In this document: piece after piece, positions 1-8,856 of the stretch
Position numbering within the stretch: position 1 is the first letter of the stretch
How the letters are laid out: each line of letters starts with the position of its first letter
Origin: Pseudomonas aylmerensis
GTDB lineage: Bacteria > Pseudomonadota > Gammaproteobacteria > Pseudomonadales > Pseudomonadaceae
Direction: 5' to 3'
DNA length: 64,000 nt
Assembly (NCBI RefSeq): GCF_001702265.1
Contig: NZ_MAUE01000023.1
Coordinates: forward strand, 62,001-126,000
The notes under the pieces: model-generated
What the model was told of the DNA's origin: nothing
What the model saw: only the letters and a program-made list of their open reading frames with translations
The model's database searches: none
Program-made: the position numbers and the translations under genes

Positions 1-126
1 GAACCAGGTTGTCAACCAGGCTTGGTGCCGATTGTGTGAATTGTGATTTCAGGTGCTGCTATCCATCCTCGGCCGTTGTGGGCGCGCAGGAGCAGCCTGT
101 TCTCTTCTGACTTGTGACGAAATCCC

Positions 127-1026
127 TTGAAACTCATCATTGTTGTTCTCTACGTTGCCTCCATCGCGTATGTACACCTGCGCGGTCGAGTGCGGCACAA
201 GCTGGGCCGTCAGCTCAGCGATCACTCGACCTTCCTTGCACCGATCAACTGCTTTCTCTACCTCTTCTCCAAGCTGCCCAGCCGACCGTACCTGTCGCCG
301 AGTGATTTTCCCGACCTGAGCCCGTTGCAGGAGCACTGGGAGGAAATCCGCCAGGAAGGCCAGAACCTGATGCGGGCCGGCGAAATCAAGCGTTCCGACC
401 AATACAACGACGTCGGCTTCAACTCGTTTTTCAAGTCTGGCTGGAAGCGTTTCTACCTGAAGTGGTATGGCGACAGCCACCCGTCGGCGATGAAGCTGTG
501 CCCGCGCACCACCGAACTGGTGCAGAGCATCGGCTCGATCAAGGCGGCCATGTTCGCCGAGCTGCCACCAGGCTCGAAACTGGTGCGTCACCGTGATCCG
601 TATGCCGGGTCGTACCGCTACCACCTGGGCCTGGAGACGCCGAACGATCCTGGCTGCTACATCAATGTGGATGGCGAGAATTACTACTGGCGCGATGGCG
701 AGCCGGTGATGTTTGACGAGACCTACATTCACTACGCCGAAAACACCACGCAGCAGAACCGCATCATCCTGTTCTGCGACATCGAGCGGCCAATGAAATA
801 CCGCTGGGCCGCCGCCTTCAATCGCTGGTTCAGCCGTAACGTGATGGCCGCCGCCGGCTCGCCCAACGACGATGGGGACAAGACCGGCGGGCTGAACCGT
901 GCGTTTACGCGCCTGTACAAGATCCGCCTGCGCGGCAAGGAACTGAAAAAGCGCAACCGTACGCGCTACTACCTGGAAAAGTGGGCGATCTTCGCTGCAC
1001 TGGCGTTGATCTTCGTGCTGATCTGA
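127..1026 (+). CDS. lpxO: Lipid A 2-hydroxylase, LpxO-type Asp/Asn beta-hydroxylase
   Basis: A 299-residue protein of the Fe(II)/2-oxoglutarate Asp/Asn beta-hydroxylase family, close to LpxO, which 2-hydroxylates a secondary acyl chain of lipid A at the inner membrane. Hydrophobic segments at residues 1-12 and about 283-299 would anchor both ends in the membrane. The iron-binding HxD is seen in VRHRDPY (about residues 157-163) and the distal His in YIHYAEN (about 200). The start is a TTG chosen because the protein then begins MKLIIV, the usual LpxO N-terminus; no strong SD precedes it. The gene converges on ligD, 19 bp apart. Family assignment is firm; the exact acyl substrate is inferred. 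Confidence 0.85.
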   Translation: MKLIIVVLYVASIAYVHLRGRVRHKLGRQLSDHSTFLAPINCFLYLFSKLPSRPYLSPSDFPDLSPLQEHWEEIRQEGQNLMRAGEIKRSDQYNDVGFNSFFKSGWKRFYLKWYGDSHPSAMKLCPRTTELVQSIGSIKAAMFAELPPGSKLVRHRDPYAGSYRYHLGLETPNDPGCYINVDGENYYWRDGEPVMFDETYIHYAENTTQQNRIILFCDIERPMKYRWAAAFNRWFSRNVMAAAGSPNDDGDKTGGLNRAFTRLYKIRLRGKELKKRNRTRYYLEKWAIFAALALIFVLI

Positions 1027-1045
1027 CACCGGGCAAGGGCACGAC

Positions 1046-3550
1046 TCACTCCGGTGGTGTCGCGCCCAGCTTGTCCCACATCTTGCGGGTGATCTTCTGC
1101 CGATTGGCATAGCCCGCCCACGGGTCACTCTTCAGGCTATTCAAGCGTTCCTGCAGGTTGGCCACCGTCCATTGCTGAGCACCGCGCAACCCCTTCAACT
1201 CCTCGCGACTCACCGGTACCGATACCGGCAGGCCCGGGCGTGCCCGCACGGAATAGGCCGCCACCGTACTGGCGCCTCGCGCGTTGCGCAGGTAATCGAT
1301 AAAGATTTTGCCGACACGATTCTTTGGCCCGGAGGTGGCGGTGAAACGCTCTGGCAGTTGAGCGGTCATGAACTGCGCGACAGCCTTGGCGAAGGCTTTC
1401 ACCGTGTCCCAGCCATCGCGCCGCGCCAGCGGGACGATCAGGTGCAAGCCCTTGCCGCCGCTGGTCTTGACGAAGGCCTCCAGGCCCAGTTCGTCAAGCA
1501 CCGACAGGGTCAGCTGCGCCGCTTCCAGCATGGTTTTCCACGGCAGTGCGGGGTCCGGGTCGAGGTCCAGCACAAACAGGTCCGGCGTCTCGATCTTGTC
1601 CGTGGTGGCGCCCCAGGTATGCAGCTCGATGGTGCCCATTTGCACGGCCCCGAGCAGCGCGCGAGGGCTGTCGATTTCCATCAGGCGGGCGTGGCCTGGG
1701 TCCAGTGACGGGTCAAGTTGCTTGATGTTGGGAATGGCCAGGCGCTCCGAGTGCTTCTGGAAGAACTGCTCGCCGTCGACGCCTTCGGGTGCCCTCAGCA
1801 ATGAGACGGGCCGGTGGCGCAGGAAGGGCAGGACCCACTCGCTGATGCTCTGGTAAAACGCGGCCAGCTGCTGCTTTTGCGTGCCGCTTTGGGTGTCGAT
1901 GATCCGCTCGGGGTGCGTAATGTTCACCCCGTCGCTGGTTTTTTTGGCACTTGAGGCCTTGGGGGCTTTCAGCGATTTCGCCGTGCGCGGCTGCTCATGG
2001 ATGATCTGTGCGGCGGGCTTGTCGCTGCGCATCCCGACAAACGCAGCCTGGCGTACCACGCCTTCGCGGGTCCACTCGGCAAATTGCACCTCGCCGACCA
2101 GTGTGGGCTCCACCCAGTGCACGCCACGCGCCTGGGCACTGGTCAGGGGGTTTGCCAATGGGGAGGCCTTGCGTTCCAGGGGCGTGAGCTGGGCGTAGAT
2201 GGTTTTCAACGCAGCCTGGTCAAAGCCGGTGCCGACCCGCCCGGCATAGACCAGGCCGCTGTCATCATTGACGGCCAGCAGCAGGGCGCCAAAGCCGCTG
2301 CGCGAACCCTGGGGCCGGGTGTAGCCGACGATCACGAACTCCTGGCGCAGCCGGCACTTGAGCTTGATCCAGTCGGCATTGCGGCTGGAGCTATAAGGGC
2401 TGCCCGCACGTTTGCCGATCACGCCCTCCAGGGCCAGGTCGCAGGCGCTCTCGAAAATATCGCGCTGGTTGGCGGCGAACGCTTCGGAGAAACGCAGCAG
2501 TTTGCTGCGGCTGCCGGACAACGCAGTCTTGAGGGCGGCCCGGCGCTGCTCCACCGGCGCCTCGCGCTGGTCCGCGCCGTTGAGGAATGGCGCATCGAAC
2601 AGGTAGTAGACGATGTCCAGGCTGCGGCCGACATCAAAGGCGTTCTGCAACGCCTGGAAGTCCGGCAGGCCGTCGCCATTCAGGCTTACCATTTCGCCGT
2701 CGAGCCAGCTGTCCTTGAGCTTGAGTGCTTGCAAGGCCTTGGCCTGGCGCGGCAGGCGCTCGGTCCAGTCGTGGCCGTTGCGTGTGAACAAGCGCACCTC
2801 GCCATCGCGGATGCGCGCCAGCATGCGGTAGCCATCGAACTTGATTTCATACCGCCAGTCGCCTTCGGGGGCGCGGTCGACCAATGTCGCCAGCTGCGGG
2901 GAAAATTGCTCGGGGAGGGCGGTTGCAGCCTTCTTCGGCTTGGCTTTGGCCTTGAGTTTGGGTTTTGCGGTTGGCTTGGGCGCGCCTAGCGATGCGTCGC
3001 TGAGTACGCTGTCAGGCTCGGCCGCAACGATGTCGTACTCGGCGGCGGGGCGCGCCTGCGGGTCTTTTTCCTTGATCAGCAGCCATTGTTCTTTGTCGCC
3101 GCTGCCCTTGAGGCGTGTACGCACCAGCGTCCAGTCGCCCGAGAGTTTTTCACCGACCAGGGTGAATTTGAGCTTGCCGGCGGCGTAGGCCTTGCGCGGC
3201 TCGTCATGCGGTTGCCACACGCCGCGATCCCATACGATGACATCGCCGGCCCCATACTGGCCGGCGGGGATGCTGCCCTCGAAGCTGCCGTAGCCGAGCG
3301 GGTGATCTTCAACGTGCACCGCCAGGCGTTTCTGGCTCGGGTCCAGGCTCGGGCCCTTGGGGACCGCCCAACTCAGCAGCACACCGTCCAGTTCCAGGCG
3401 AAAGTCATAGTGCAGGTTGCGCGCGGCATGTTTCTGGATCACGAAGCTCAGCGCCGAGGCCTTGCGTTTGCCGGTCGGCGTGCTGCCTGACGGTTCAGCG
3501 GTGATTTCAAAATCGCGCTTGCGGTTGTATTCGCTCAAAGGCTTTGCCAT
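1046..3550 (-). CDS. ligD: Multidomain DNA ligase D (non-homologous end joining)
   Basis: An 834-residue ATP-dependent ligase with the Pseudomonas LigD domain order. A 3'-phosphoesterase domain (about 1-165, with HYDFRLELDG and GYGSFEGSIPAGQYGAG) is followed by a Lys/Ala/Pro-rich linker (about 185-215). Next comes the ligase core, with the adenylated lysine in EIKFDGYR near residue 236, and then a primase-polymerase domain (about 545-834, with the catalytic DLDPDP). It repairs double-strand breaks together with Ku. It lies 24 bp downstream of ku on the same strand, so the two are almost certainly one operon. The gene is full length with all catalytic motifs visible. Confidence 0.95.
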   Translation of the reverse strand: MAKPLSEYNRKRDFEITAEPSGSTPTGKRKASALSFVIQKHAARNLHYDFRLELDGVLLSWAVPKGPSLDPSQKRLAVHVEDHPLGYGSFEGSIPAGQYGAGDVIVWDRGVWQPHDEPRKAYAAGKLKFTLVGEKLSGDWTLVRTRLKGSGDKEQWLLIKEKDPQARPAAEYDIVAAEPDSVLSDASLGAPKPTAKPKLKAKAKPKKAATALPEQFSPQLATLVDRAPEGDWRYEIKFDGYRMLARIRDGEVRLFTRNGHDWTERLPRQAKALQALKLKDSWLDGEMVSLNGDGLPDFQALQNAFDVGRSLDIVYYLFDAPFLNGADQREAPVEQRRAALKTALSGSRSKLLRFSEAFAANQRDIFESACDLALEGVIGKRAGSPYSSSRNADWIKLKCRLRQEFVIVGYTRPQGSRSGFGALLLAVNDDSGLVYAGRVGTGFDQAALKTIYAQLTPLERKASPLANPLTSAQARGVHWVEPTLVGEVQFAEWTREGVVRQAAFVGMRSDKPAAQIIHEQPRTAKSLKAPKASSAKKTSDGVNITHPERIIDTQSGTQKQQLAAFYQSISEWVLPFLRHRPVSLLRAPEGVDGEQFFQKHSERLAIPNIKQLDPSLDPGHARLMEIDSPRALLGAVQMGTIELHTWGATTDKIETPDLFVLDLDPDPALPWKTMLEAAQLTLSVLDELGLEAFVKTSGGKGLHLIVPLARRDGWDTVKAFAKAVAQFMTAQLPERFTATSGPKNRVGKIFIDYLRNARGASTVAAYSVRARPGLPVSVPVSREELKGLRGAQQWTVANLQERLNSLKSDPWAGYANRQKITRKMWDKLGATPPE

Positions 3551-3574
3551 GGCGTGCTCCAGCGTATGGCAGGC

Positions 3575-4414
3575 TCAAGAAGCCTTTTTGGTGGATTTTT
3601 TCGCGGCCGGCTTTTTCGCCGCCGGTTTGCCGGCCAGGCTGCGCTTGAGCAATTCCGTCAGGTCGATCACGTCGGCAGACTTGCGCTCCTCGCTGCCTTC
3701 CTGGGATTCCACATCTTCGATCTTGCCGGCCTTGGCCTTCTTCGCCACCAGTGCCATGATTTTTTCCTGGAAGCTGTCGCGGTATTCCTCGGGCTGCCAG
3801 TCGGCGCTCATGTCTTCCACCAGGCGCTTGGCCATGTCCAGCTCGCCCTTGGCCAGGTTGGGCTTGGTCACGTCGCTGCCGAGTTCGAGTTCATCCAGGC
3901 TGCGCACTTCGGCGGGCCAACGCAGCATCACCAGGACCAGCGCCGACTCCAGGGGCATCAGCGCGGCCAGGTGCTGCTTGGTGTGCAGCACCACATTGGC
4001 CAGGGCGACCTTGCGGGTTTTCTTCAGGGTTTCGCGCAGCAGGGCGTAGACCTTGCCGCCGCGTTTGTCCGGGGCCAGGAAGTAGGGCGTATCGATGTTC
4101 TGCAGGGGGATCTGGTCGCTGTCGACGAAGGCGATGATTTCGATGGTCTGGGTCGACTTGGGGTGGGCCGAGCGGATCTCGTCCTCACTGAGCACCACAT
4201 AGCGGCCTTTCTCGAAGGCCACCCCTTTGACGATATTCTCCTTGGTGACTTCCTTGCCCGTGGTCTTGTTGATGCGCTTGTAGCCGACCGGGTCCATGCT
4301 GCGCTTGTCCAGCCAGTCGAAATCCACACCTTGGGAGGAAGTGGCCGAGACCAGTGACACCGGGATGTGTACCAAGCCGAAGCTGATGGCACCTTTCCAG
4401 ATAGAGCGTGGCAT
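3575..4414 (-). CDS. ku: Ku homodimer DNA end-binding protein
   Basis: A 279-residue bacterial Ku. It starts MPRSIWKGAISFGLVHIPVS, the typical family N-terminus, and ends in a Lys/Ala-rich tail (AAKKPAAKKSTKKAS) of the kind that helps DNA binding and LigD recruitment. Ku threads onto broken DNA ends and stimulates LigD. The start ATG has an AAGGA about 8 nt upstream, and ligD follows after 24 bp. Length and sequence are normal for the family. Confidence 0.95.
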   Translation of the reverse strand: MPRSIWKGAISFGLVHIPVSLVSATSSQGVDFDWLDKRSMDPVGYKRINKTTGKEVTKENIVKGVAFEKGRYVVLSEDEIRSAHPKSTQTIEIIAFVDSDQIPLQNIDTPYFLAPDKRGGKVYALLRETLKKTRKVALANVVLHTKQHLAALMPLESALVLVMLRWPAEVRSLDELELGSDVTKPNLAKGELDMAKRLVEDMSADWQPEEYRDSFQEKIMALVAKKAKAGKIEDVESQEGSEERKSADVIDLTELLKRSLAGKPAAKKPAAKKSTKKAS

Positions 4415-4598
4415 ACGTACGATTCCTTAAGCAGGGGCTGTGTTCTGGTGACTCGAAGGTCGCGGGAAAAGTTTCCCCCGCCAGATACGCGGACAGATCG
4501 TGTTACACCTGATGAGAAAGTATTTAGTGTCGAAAGCCGAACCCAAGGCGTAGCGTGTTATCGAAAGCACGTAACCCTCGCCCCAGAGAGGCTTTGTC

Positions 4599-4913
4599 AT
4601 GAACAGCTGTGTGCGTCACCTTGCAGTGCTGGCGTTGGGCCTGGCACTGCTGCCGTTGGCCCAGGCGCAAAGCCTGCCCGGCTCAAGCGACTCCAATAAC
4701 AGCCCGATTCACCGGGCCAACCCCAACAGCATGCAGGGCACCCAGCCCACTGCGCCGTTGACCCGGGGTATCCAGACCGGCCCGACCCAGCGCACCCCGA
4801 CCCTGGAAAACGGTGGCATCGGCAATCGCTATCCCCAACGCAACGCCGCGCCGAGCCGTCCGGCCACCGAAACCAAAGCCCCCACCTATGATGCCAACGG
4901 CAATCGCCGGTAA
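4599..4913 (+). CDS. Small secreted protein of unknown function
   Basis: A 104-residue protein with a clear signal peptide (hydrophobic LAVLALGLALLPLA, cleavage likely after AQA at about residue 23). The mature part is short, polar and low in complexity, rich in Asn, Pro, Thr and Arg, with no recognised domain and no cysteine. A GAGAGG precedes the ATG. The next gene, a periplasmic sugar dehydrogenase, begins 11 bp downstream with its own AAGGA, so the pair is probably co-transcribed. Function unknown; it may be a periplasmic partner of that enzyme, but only adjacency supports this. Confidence 0.7.
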   Translation: MNSCVRHLAVLALGLALLPLAQAQSLPGSSDSNNSPIHRANPNSMQGTQPTAPLTRGIQTGPTQRTPTLENGGIGNRYPQRNAAPSRPATETKAPTYDANGNRR

Positions 4914-4924
4914 GGACTCTGCTT

Positions 4925-6082
4925 ATGTTTGTACGTAAAACCCTGTTAGCCGCGCTGTGCGCAACCACTTTGCTGCCACTGGCCGCCGTGTATGCGGCCG
5001 ATGCCCAGCAGTTTCCCAGCGAACAAGGCAGCATCACCGCCACCCCTATCGCCAAGGGCCTCGACCATCCGTGGGCGGTGGCATTTCTGCCGGATAAGCA
5101 AGGCTTCCTGGTCACCGAACGGCCAGGCCACCTGCGCTTTGTCAGCCCGGACGGCAAGCTGTCGGCACCCTTGACGGGCGTGCCGCAGGTGTGGGCCAAG
5201 GGGCAGGGCGGCTTGCTCGATGTGGTGCTATCGCCGGACTTCAAGCAGGATCGACTGGTCTATCTTTCGTACGCTGAAGGCGGCGGCAAGGACGGTAAAG
5301 CCGGCACTGCTGTCGGCCGTGGCCGCCTGGCGCCAGACCTCAGCGGCTTGACCGATTTCAAAGTGATCCTGCGCCAGGAGCCGAAGCTCTCCACCGGCAA
5401 CCATTTCGGTTCGCGCCTGGCGTTTGACCGCGATGGCTACCTGTTCGTGACCCTGGGTGAAAACAACGATCGACCGACCGCCCAGGACCTCGACAAACTG
5501 CAGGGCAAGGTCGTGCGCATCTACCCGGACGGCCGCGTGCCGGATGACAACCCCTTTGTCGGCCAAGCCGGGGTACGCCCTGAAATCTGGTCCTACGGCC
5601 AGCGCAACCCTCAGGGCCTGGCGCTCAACCCGTGGAGCGGCACGATCTGGGAAAACGAGCACGGGCCGCGCGGCGGGGATGAAATCAATATCATCGAGCG
5701 CGGCAAGAACTACGGCTGGCCGCTGGCAACCCACGGCATCAATTACTCGCTGACACCGATCCCCGAGGCCCAGGGCAAGGCCGTGGAAGGCACCGTGCCG
5801 CCGCATCACGTCTGGGAAAAATCACCGGGCATCAGCGGCATGGCGTTCTATGATGCCGATCGCTTCAAGCCATGGCAGCACAACGTGTTTATTGGCGCAC
5901 TGGTCAGCCAGGAGTTGATCCGGCTGCAGTTCGATGGCGACAAGGTGATCCACGAAGAGCGTTTGCTCGGCGACTTGAAGGCGCGGATTCGTGACGTTCG
6001 GCAGGGGCCGGATGGCTACCTGTATGTGCTCACGGATGAAGATAACGGCGTGTTGTATCGGGTGGGTCTGAACCAGGACTGA
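4925..6082 (+). CDS. Periplasmic PQQ-dependent aldose sugar dehydrogenase (YliI/Asd type)
   Basis: A 385-residue protein with a signal peptide (cleavage near VYAADA, about 25) and a six-bladed beta-propeller of the soluble glucose/sorbosone dehydrogenase family. Supporting motifs are LDHPWAVAFLP, the His-bearing GNHFGSRLAFD, YGQRNPQGLA, and WENEHGPRGGDEIN followed by GKNYGWP, which is characteristic of Asd/YliI enzymes. These enzymes oxidise aldoses in the periplasm using PQQ. The start has AAGGA 8 nt upstream. The gene sits 11 bp after a small secreted protein. The sugar oxidised cannot be read from sequence. Confidence 0.88.
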   Translation: MFVRKTLLAALCATTLLPLAAVYAADAQQFPSEQGSITATPIAKGLDHPWAVAFLPDKQGFLVTERPGHLRFVSPDGKLSAPLTGVPQVWAKGQGGLLDVVLSPDFKQDRLVYLSYAEGGGKDGKAGTAVGRGRLAPDLSGLTDFKVILRQEPKLSTGNHFGSRLAFDRDGYLFVTLGENNDRPTAQDLDKLQGKVVRIYPDGRVPDDNPFVGQAGVRPEIWSYGQRNPQGLALNPWSGTIWENEHGPRGGDEINIIERGKNYGWPLATHGINYSLTPIPEAQGKAVEGTVPPHHVWEKSPGISGMAFYDADRFKPWQHNVFIGALVSQELIRLQFDGDKVIHEERLLGDLKARIRDVRQGPDGYLYVLTDEDNGVLYRVGLNQD

Positions 6083-6101
6083 CGGGCACTGCAAATACCA
6101 A

Positions 6102-6129
6102 TGTGGAAGCGGGTTTGCCCGCTCCCACA
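6102..6129. repeat. Pseudomonas REP-type palindrome
   Basis: A 28-nt near-perfect palindrome just after the sugar dehydrogenase. The arms are TGTGGaAGCGGG and CCCGCTCCCACA, around a TTTG centre. This matches the common extragenic REP/REPIN motif of fluorescent pseudomonads. It lies between convergent genes and may also act as a transcription barrier. Confidence 0.8.
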
Positions 6130-6146
6130 GGTGGGCAGCGTCGAGC

Positions 6147-6626
6147 CTACAACCCAAGTTCCGACAACCCCGGATACTCATCCGGGCGCCGGCCCAGCGG
6201 CCAGTGGAACTTGCGCTCGCTTGCCTTGATCGGCAGGTCGTTGATGCAGGCAAAACGGTTGGCCATCAGGCCGTTTTCGTCGAATTCCCAGTTCTCGTTG
6301 CCGTACGAACGGTACCAGTTGCCCGAGTCGTCATGCCATTCATAGGCATAGCGCACGGCGATGCGGTTATCAGTAAAGGCCCACAGTTCCTTGATCAGCC
6401 GATACTCCAGCTCCTTGGCCCATTTGCGCGTGAGAAAAGCCTGGGCTTCCTCGCGGTTGTGCACGAACTCGGCGCGGTTACGCCACTGGGTGTCCGGCGT
6501 GTAGGCCAGCGACACGCGTTGCGGGTCCCGGGAGTTCCAGCCGTCTTCAGCCAGGCGCACCTTTTCGATGGCCGAGGCATGGGTGAACGGTGGCAACGGT
6601 GGGCGTGATTCTGCGGCAGAAGACAT
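6147..6626 (-). CDS. DUF1348 / NTF2-like small protein
   Basis: A 159-residue protein with the pattern of the DUF1348 (SnoaL/NTF2-like fold) family: KVRLAEDGWNSRDPQRVSLAY, a central FLTRKWAKELEYRLIKELW, and the C-terminal WPLGRRPDEYPGLSELGL. Its catalytic role is not established, and no signal peptide is seen. It lies 49 bp downstream of a TetR regulator on the same strand, so it is the likely partner and target in an autoregulated two-gene operon. Confidence 0.8.
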   Translation of the reverse strand: MSSAAESRPPLPPFTHASAIEKVRLAEDGWNSRDPQRVSLAYTPDTQWRNRAEFVHNREEAQAFLTRKWAKELEYRLIKELWAFTDNRIAVRYAYEWHDDSGNWYRSYGNENWEFDENGLMANRFACINDLPIKASERKFHWPLGRRPDEYPGLSELGL

Positions 6627-6674
6627 GGTGGCAGCTCCTTGGACGGATTGATCGAAAGTGGCGGACCTGGGGGA

Positions 6675-7238
6675 TTAAAGCCCGAGTAACGTTCGCGCCA
6701 TGCAGCGCGCGTTATCGGCAGCCGTTGAATCGCCCATGACCAATGCCACGGTAATGGCGCCATCGATCAGGATCAGCAAGTGCGCGGCCTGCCGTTCGGG
6801 GTCGGGGGTGCCATGTGCTTCACACAGTTCAAGTACGTACTCGAACAGTTTCTGTTTGTGCGCTTTGGCCAGCAGGCGGACCGGATCTTGCGGGTCGCCG
6901 GTTTCGCCACTGGTATTGATAAAGGCGCAACCGCGAAAGTCCGCCGAGCCGAACCAGGTTTCAAGCGCGCTGAACACGGCCAGCAGGCGTTCGCCGCTGC
7001 CCTCGGTACGTTCCACTTCAGTGCGCAACCAGTGCATCCAACGCTCATCGCGGCGGTGCAGGGCGGCGATGACCAGTTCATCTTTATTGGCGAAGTAACG
7101 GTAAATACTCTTGCGCGAGACCCCGGCGGTTTTCACCAGCAAGTCCATGCCCGTGGCGGCGATGCCATGGCGATAGATCAACTTCTCGGTGACGTCGAGG
7201 ATAATGTCGCGGGTATCATTGCGCAGTGAGTCGTTCAT
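6675..7238 (-). CDS. TetR-family transcriptional regulator
   Basis: A 187-residue TetR regulator. The N-terminal HTH is seen in GMDLLVKTAGVSRKSIYRYFANKDELV, and the C-terminal ligand domain is of the usual length. An upstream start at 7274 would add 12 residues, but it would place the perfect palindrome at 7251-7264 inside the coding sequence. The ATG at 7238 (MNDSLRND) is therefore preferred. It heads an operon with the DUF1348 gene. The palindrome sits in its promoter, so autorepression is likely; the ligand is unknown. Confidence 0.88.
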   Translation of the reverse strand: MNDSLRNDTRDIILDVTEKLIYRHGIAATGMDLLVKTAGVSRKSIYRYFANKDELVIAALHRRDERWMHWLRTEVERTEGSGERLLAVFSALETWFGSADFRGCAFINTSGETGDPQDPVRLLAKAHKQKLFEYVLELCEAHGTPDPERQAAHLLILIDGAITVALVMGDSTAADNARCMARTLLGL

Positions 7239-7243
7239 GTGAC

Positions 7244-7272
7244 GGACAGTAGAACGATCGTTCTTCTTGGTC
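7244..7272 (-). promoter_or_regulatory. TetR operator inside a candidate sigma70 promoter
   Basis: AGAACGATCGTTCT at 7251-7264 is a perfect 14-bp palindrome. Read on the minus strand it lies in the 17-nt spacer between TTGACC (a good -35) and TACTGT (a weak -10), just upstream of the TetR ATG. This is the classic layout for TetR autorepression. Seen directly: the palindrome and its position. Inferred: binding by the adjacent TetR. Confidence 0.7.
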
Positions 7273-7363
7273 AATTAAATTTTTTCCATCGGCGACGACG
7301 AGACCTGAGCACCCCCATGGTGTAAGCTCGGGGCCTCTTCGGATTCGACCCATTGCGAGCCTT

Positions 7364-8707
7364 ATGCCGTCGTTCTTCAAACGCTCCCTGTTGCCCAAAC
7401 TGCGCGGTTTTCCTCTCTCTCCCGACGCTATCGACGTGCTGTCCGGCGCGGACGCCTTCCGCCGCTGCCTGCTGGAACAGATCCCCCGGGCCACCCGGCG
7501 TATCTACATCGTCGCGCTGTATTTGCAGCAGGACGAAGCGGGGCAGGAAATCTACGACGCCCTGCACGCCGCCAAGGCGGCGCGGCCGGAATTGGACATC
7601 GTGGTGGTGGTCGACTGGCTGCGCGCGCAGCGCGGGCTGATCGGCGCCGGCAAACAACCGGGCAACAGCGCCTGGTACCAGGCCATGACCCAAAGCCACA
7701 GCAGCGAAGTACCGGTGTACGGCGTGCCGGTGCAAACCCGCGAACTGTTCGGTGTGTTGCACCTCAAGGGCTTTGTGATCGACGACAGCGTGCTGTACAG
7801 CGGCGCCAGCCTCAACAACGTGTACCTGCACAAGTTCGACAAGTACCGCTTCGACCGTTACCACCTGATCCACAGCCAACCGCTGGCCGACTCCATGCAA
7901 CATCTGGTGGAGCATGGCTTGGTGGCGTCCAAGGCCGTGCATCGCCTGGACCTGCCGAACCCGCCGACGACGCGCAGCCTGCGCAACGACATCGGCGACC
8001 TGCGCAGCCGTCTCAAACACGCGGCCTACGACACCACGGCGGGGCAATTGCCCAATGGCCACCTGTCTGTCAGCCCGCTGTTGGGGGTGGGCAAGAACAA
8101 CCCACTGAACCGGGTGATTCTCGAGCTGATCGCCAGCGCCCAGCATCAACTGACCATCTGCACGCCTTACTTCAACCTGCCTTTGCCGGTCACCCGGGAA
8201 ATCAACCGTGCGCTGGCGCGCGGGGTCAAGGTCGACATTATCGTGGGCGACAAGACCGCCAACGATTTCTACATTCCGCCGAGCGAGCCATTCAAGGTGA
8301 TCTCGGCCCTGCCTTACCTGTATGAAATCAGCCTGCGCCGTTTCGCCAAGCGCCATCAGCCGATGATCGACAGCGGCCAATTGAACCTGCACCTGTGGCG
8401 AGACGGCGATAACACCTACCACCTCAAGGGCATGTGGATCGACCAGCGCTACACCTTGCTCACCGGCAACAACCTCAACCCACGGGCCTTCCGTCTCGAC
8501 CTGGAAAACGCCTTGCTGCTCGACGACCCGCAAGGCCAGTGGCTCGGCCCACGGCGGACAGAGTTGGCGCAGATTTTCCAGCACACCTCGCGGATCGAGC
8601 GTTATCAAGATCTGCAGACACTGGTGGATTACCCGGAAGCGGTGGGCAAGTTTTTGCGTCGCGTCAGCCGCGTGCGGATCGAGCGGTTGTTGTACCGAAT
8701 CCTGTAG
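7364..8707 (+). CDS. pssA: CDP-diacylglycerol-serine O-phosphatidyltransferase, PLD-type
   Basis: A 447-residue phospholipase-D-superfamily phosphatidylserine synthase of the E. coli PssA type (451 residues). Two HKD motifs are present, HLKGFVIDD and YHLKGMWIDQ (the latter followed by GNNLNPRAF). It makes phosphatidylserine from CDP-diacylglycerol and L-serine, the precursor of phosphatidylethanolamine, and acts as a membrane-associated enzyme. The ATG gives MPSFFKRSLLPKL. It is monocistronic by context. Confidence 0.92.
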   Translation: MPSFFKRSLLPKLRGFPLSPDAIDVLSGADAFRRCLLEQIPRATRRIYIVALYLQQDEAGQEIYDALHAAKAARPELDIVVVVDWLRAQRGLIGAGKQPGNSAWYQAMTQSHSSEVPVYGVPVQTRELFGVLHLKGFVIDDSVLYSGASLNNVYLHKFDKYRFDRYHLIHSQPLADSMQHLVEHGLVASKAVHRLDLPNPPTTRSLRNDIGDLRSRLKHAAYDTTAGQLPNGHLSVSPLLGVGKNNPLNRVILELIASAQHQLTICTPYFNLPLPVTREINRALARGVKVDIIVGDKTANDFYIPPSEPFKVISALPYLYEISLRRFAKRHQPMIDSGQLNLHLWRDGDNTYHLKGMWIDQRYTLLTGNNLNPRAFRLDLENALLLDDPQGQWLGPRRTELAQIFQHTSRIERYQDLQTLVDYPEAVGKFLRRVSRVRIERLLYRIL

Positions 8708-8856
8708 GCCCGCGCTGAAATCATCAGCAATGCACGGGTAAAGGGCATCGGATAGCGCTTACAGTCAGCTAGCGCGTAACTTCCCTACAGTGGCTCTCAC
8801 CGTTCACGGATGGGCGGACCTGGTCCTTATGGCCGTATCCGAGAGAGCCCTGTCCT

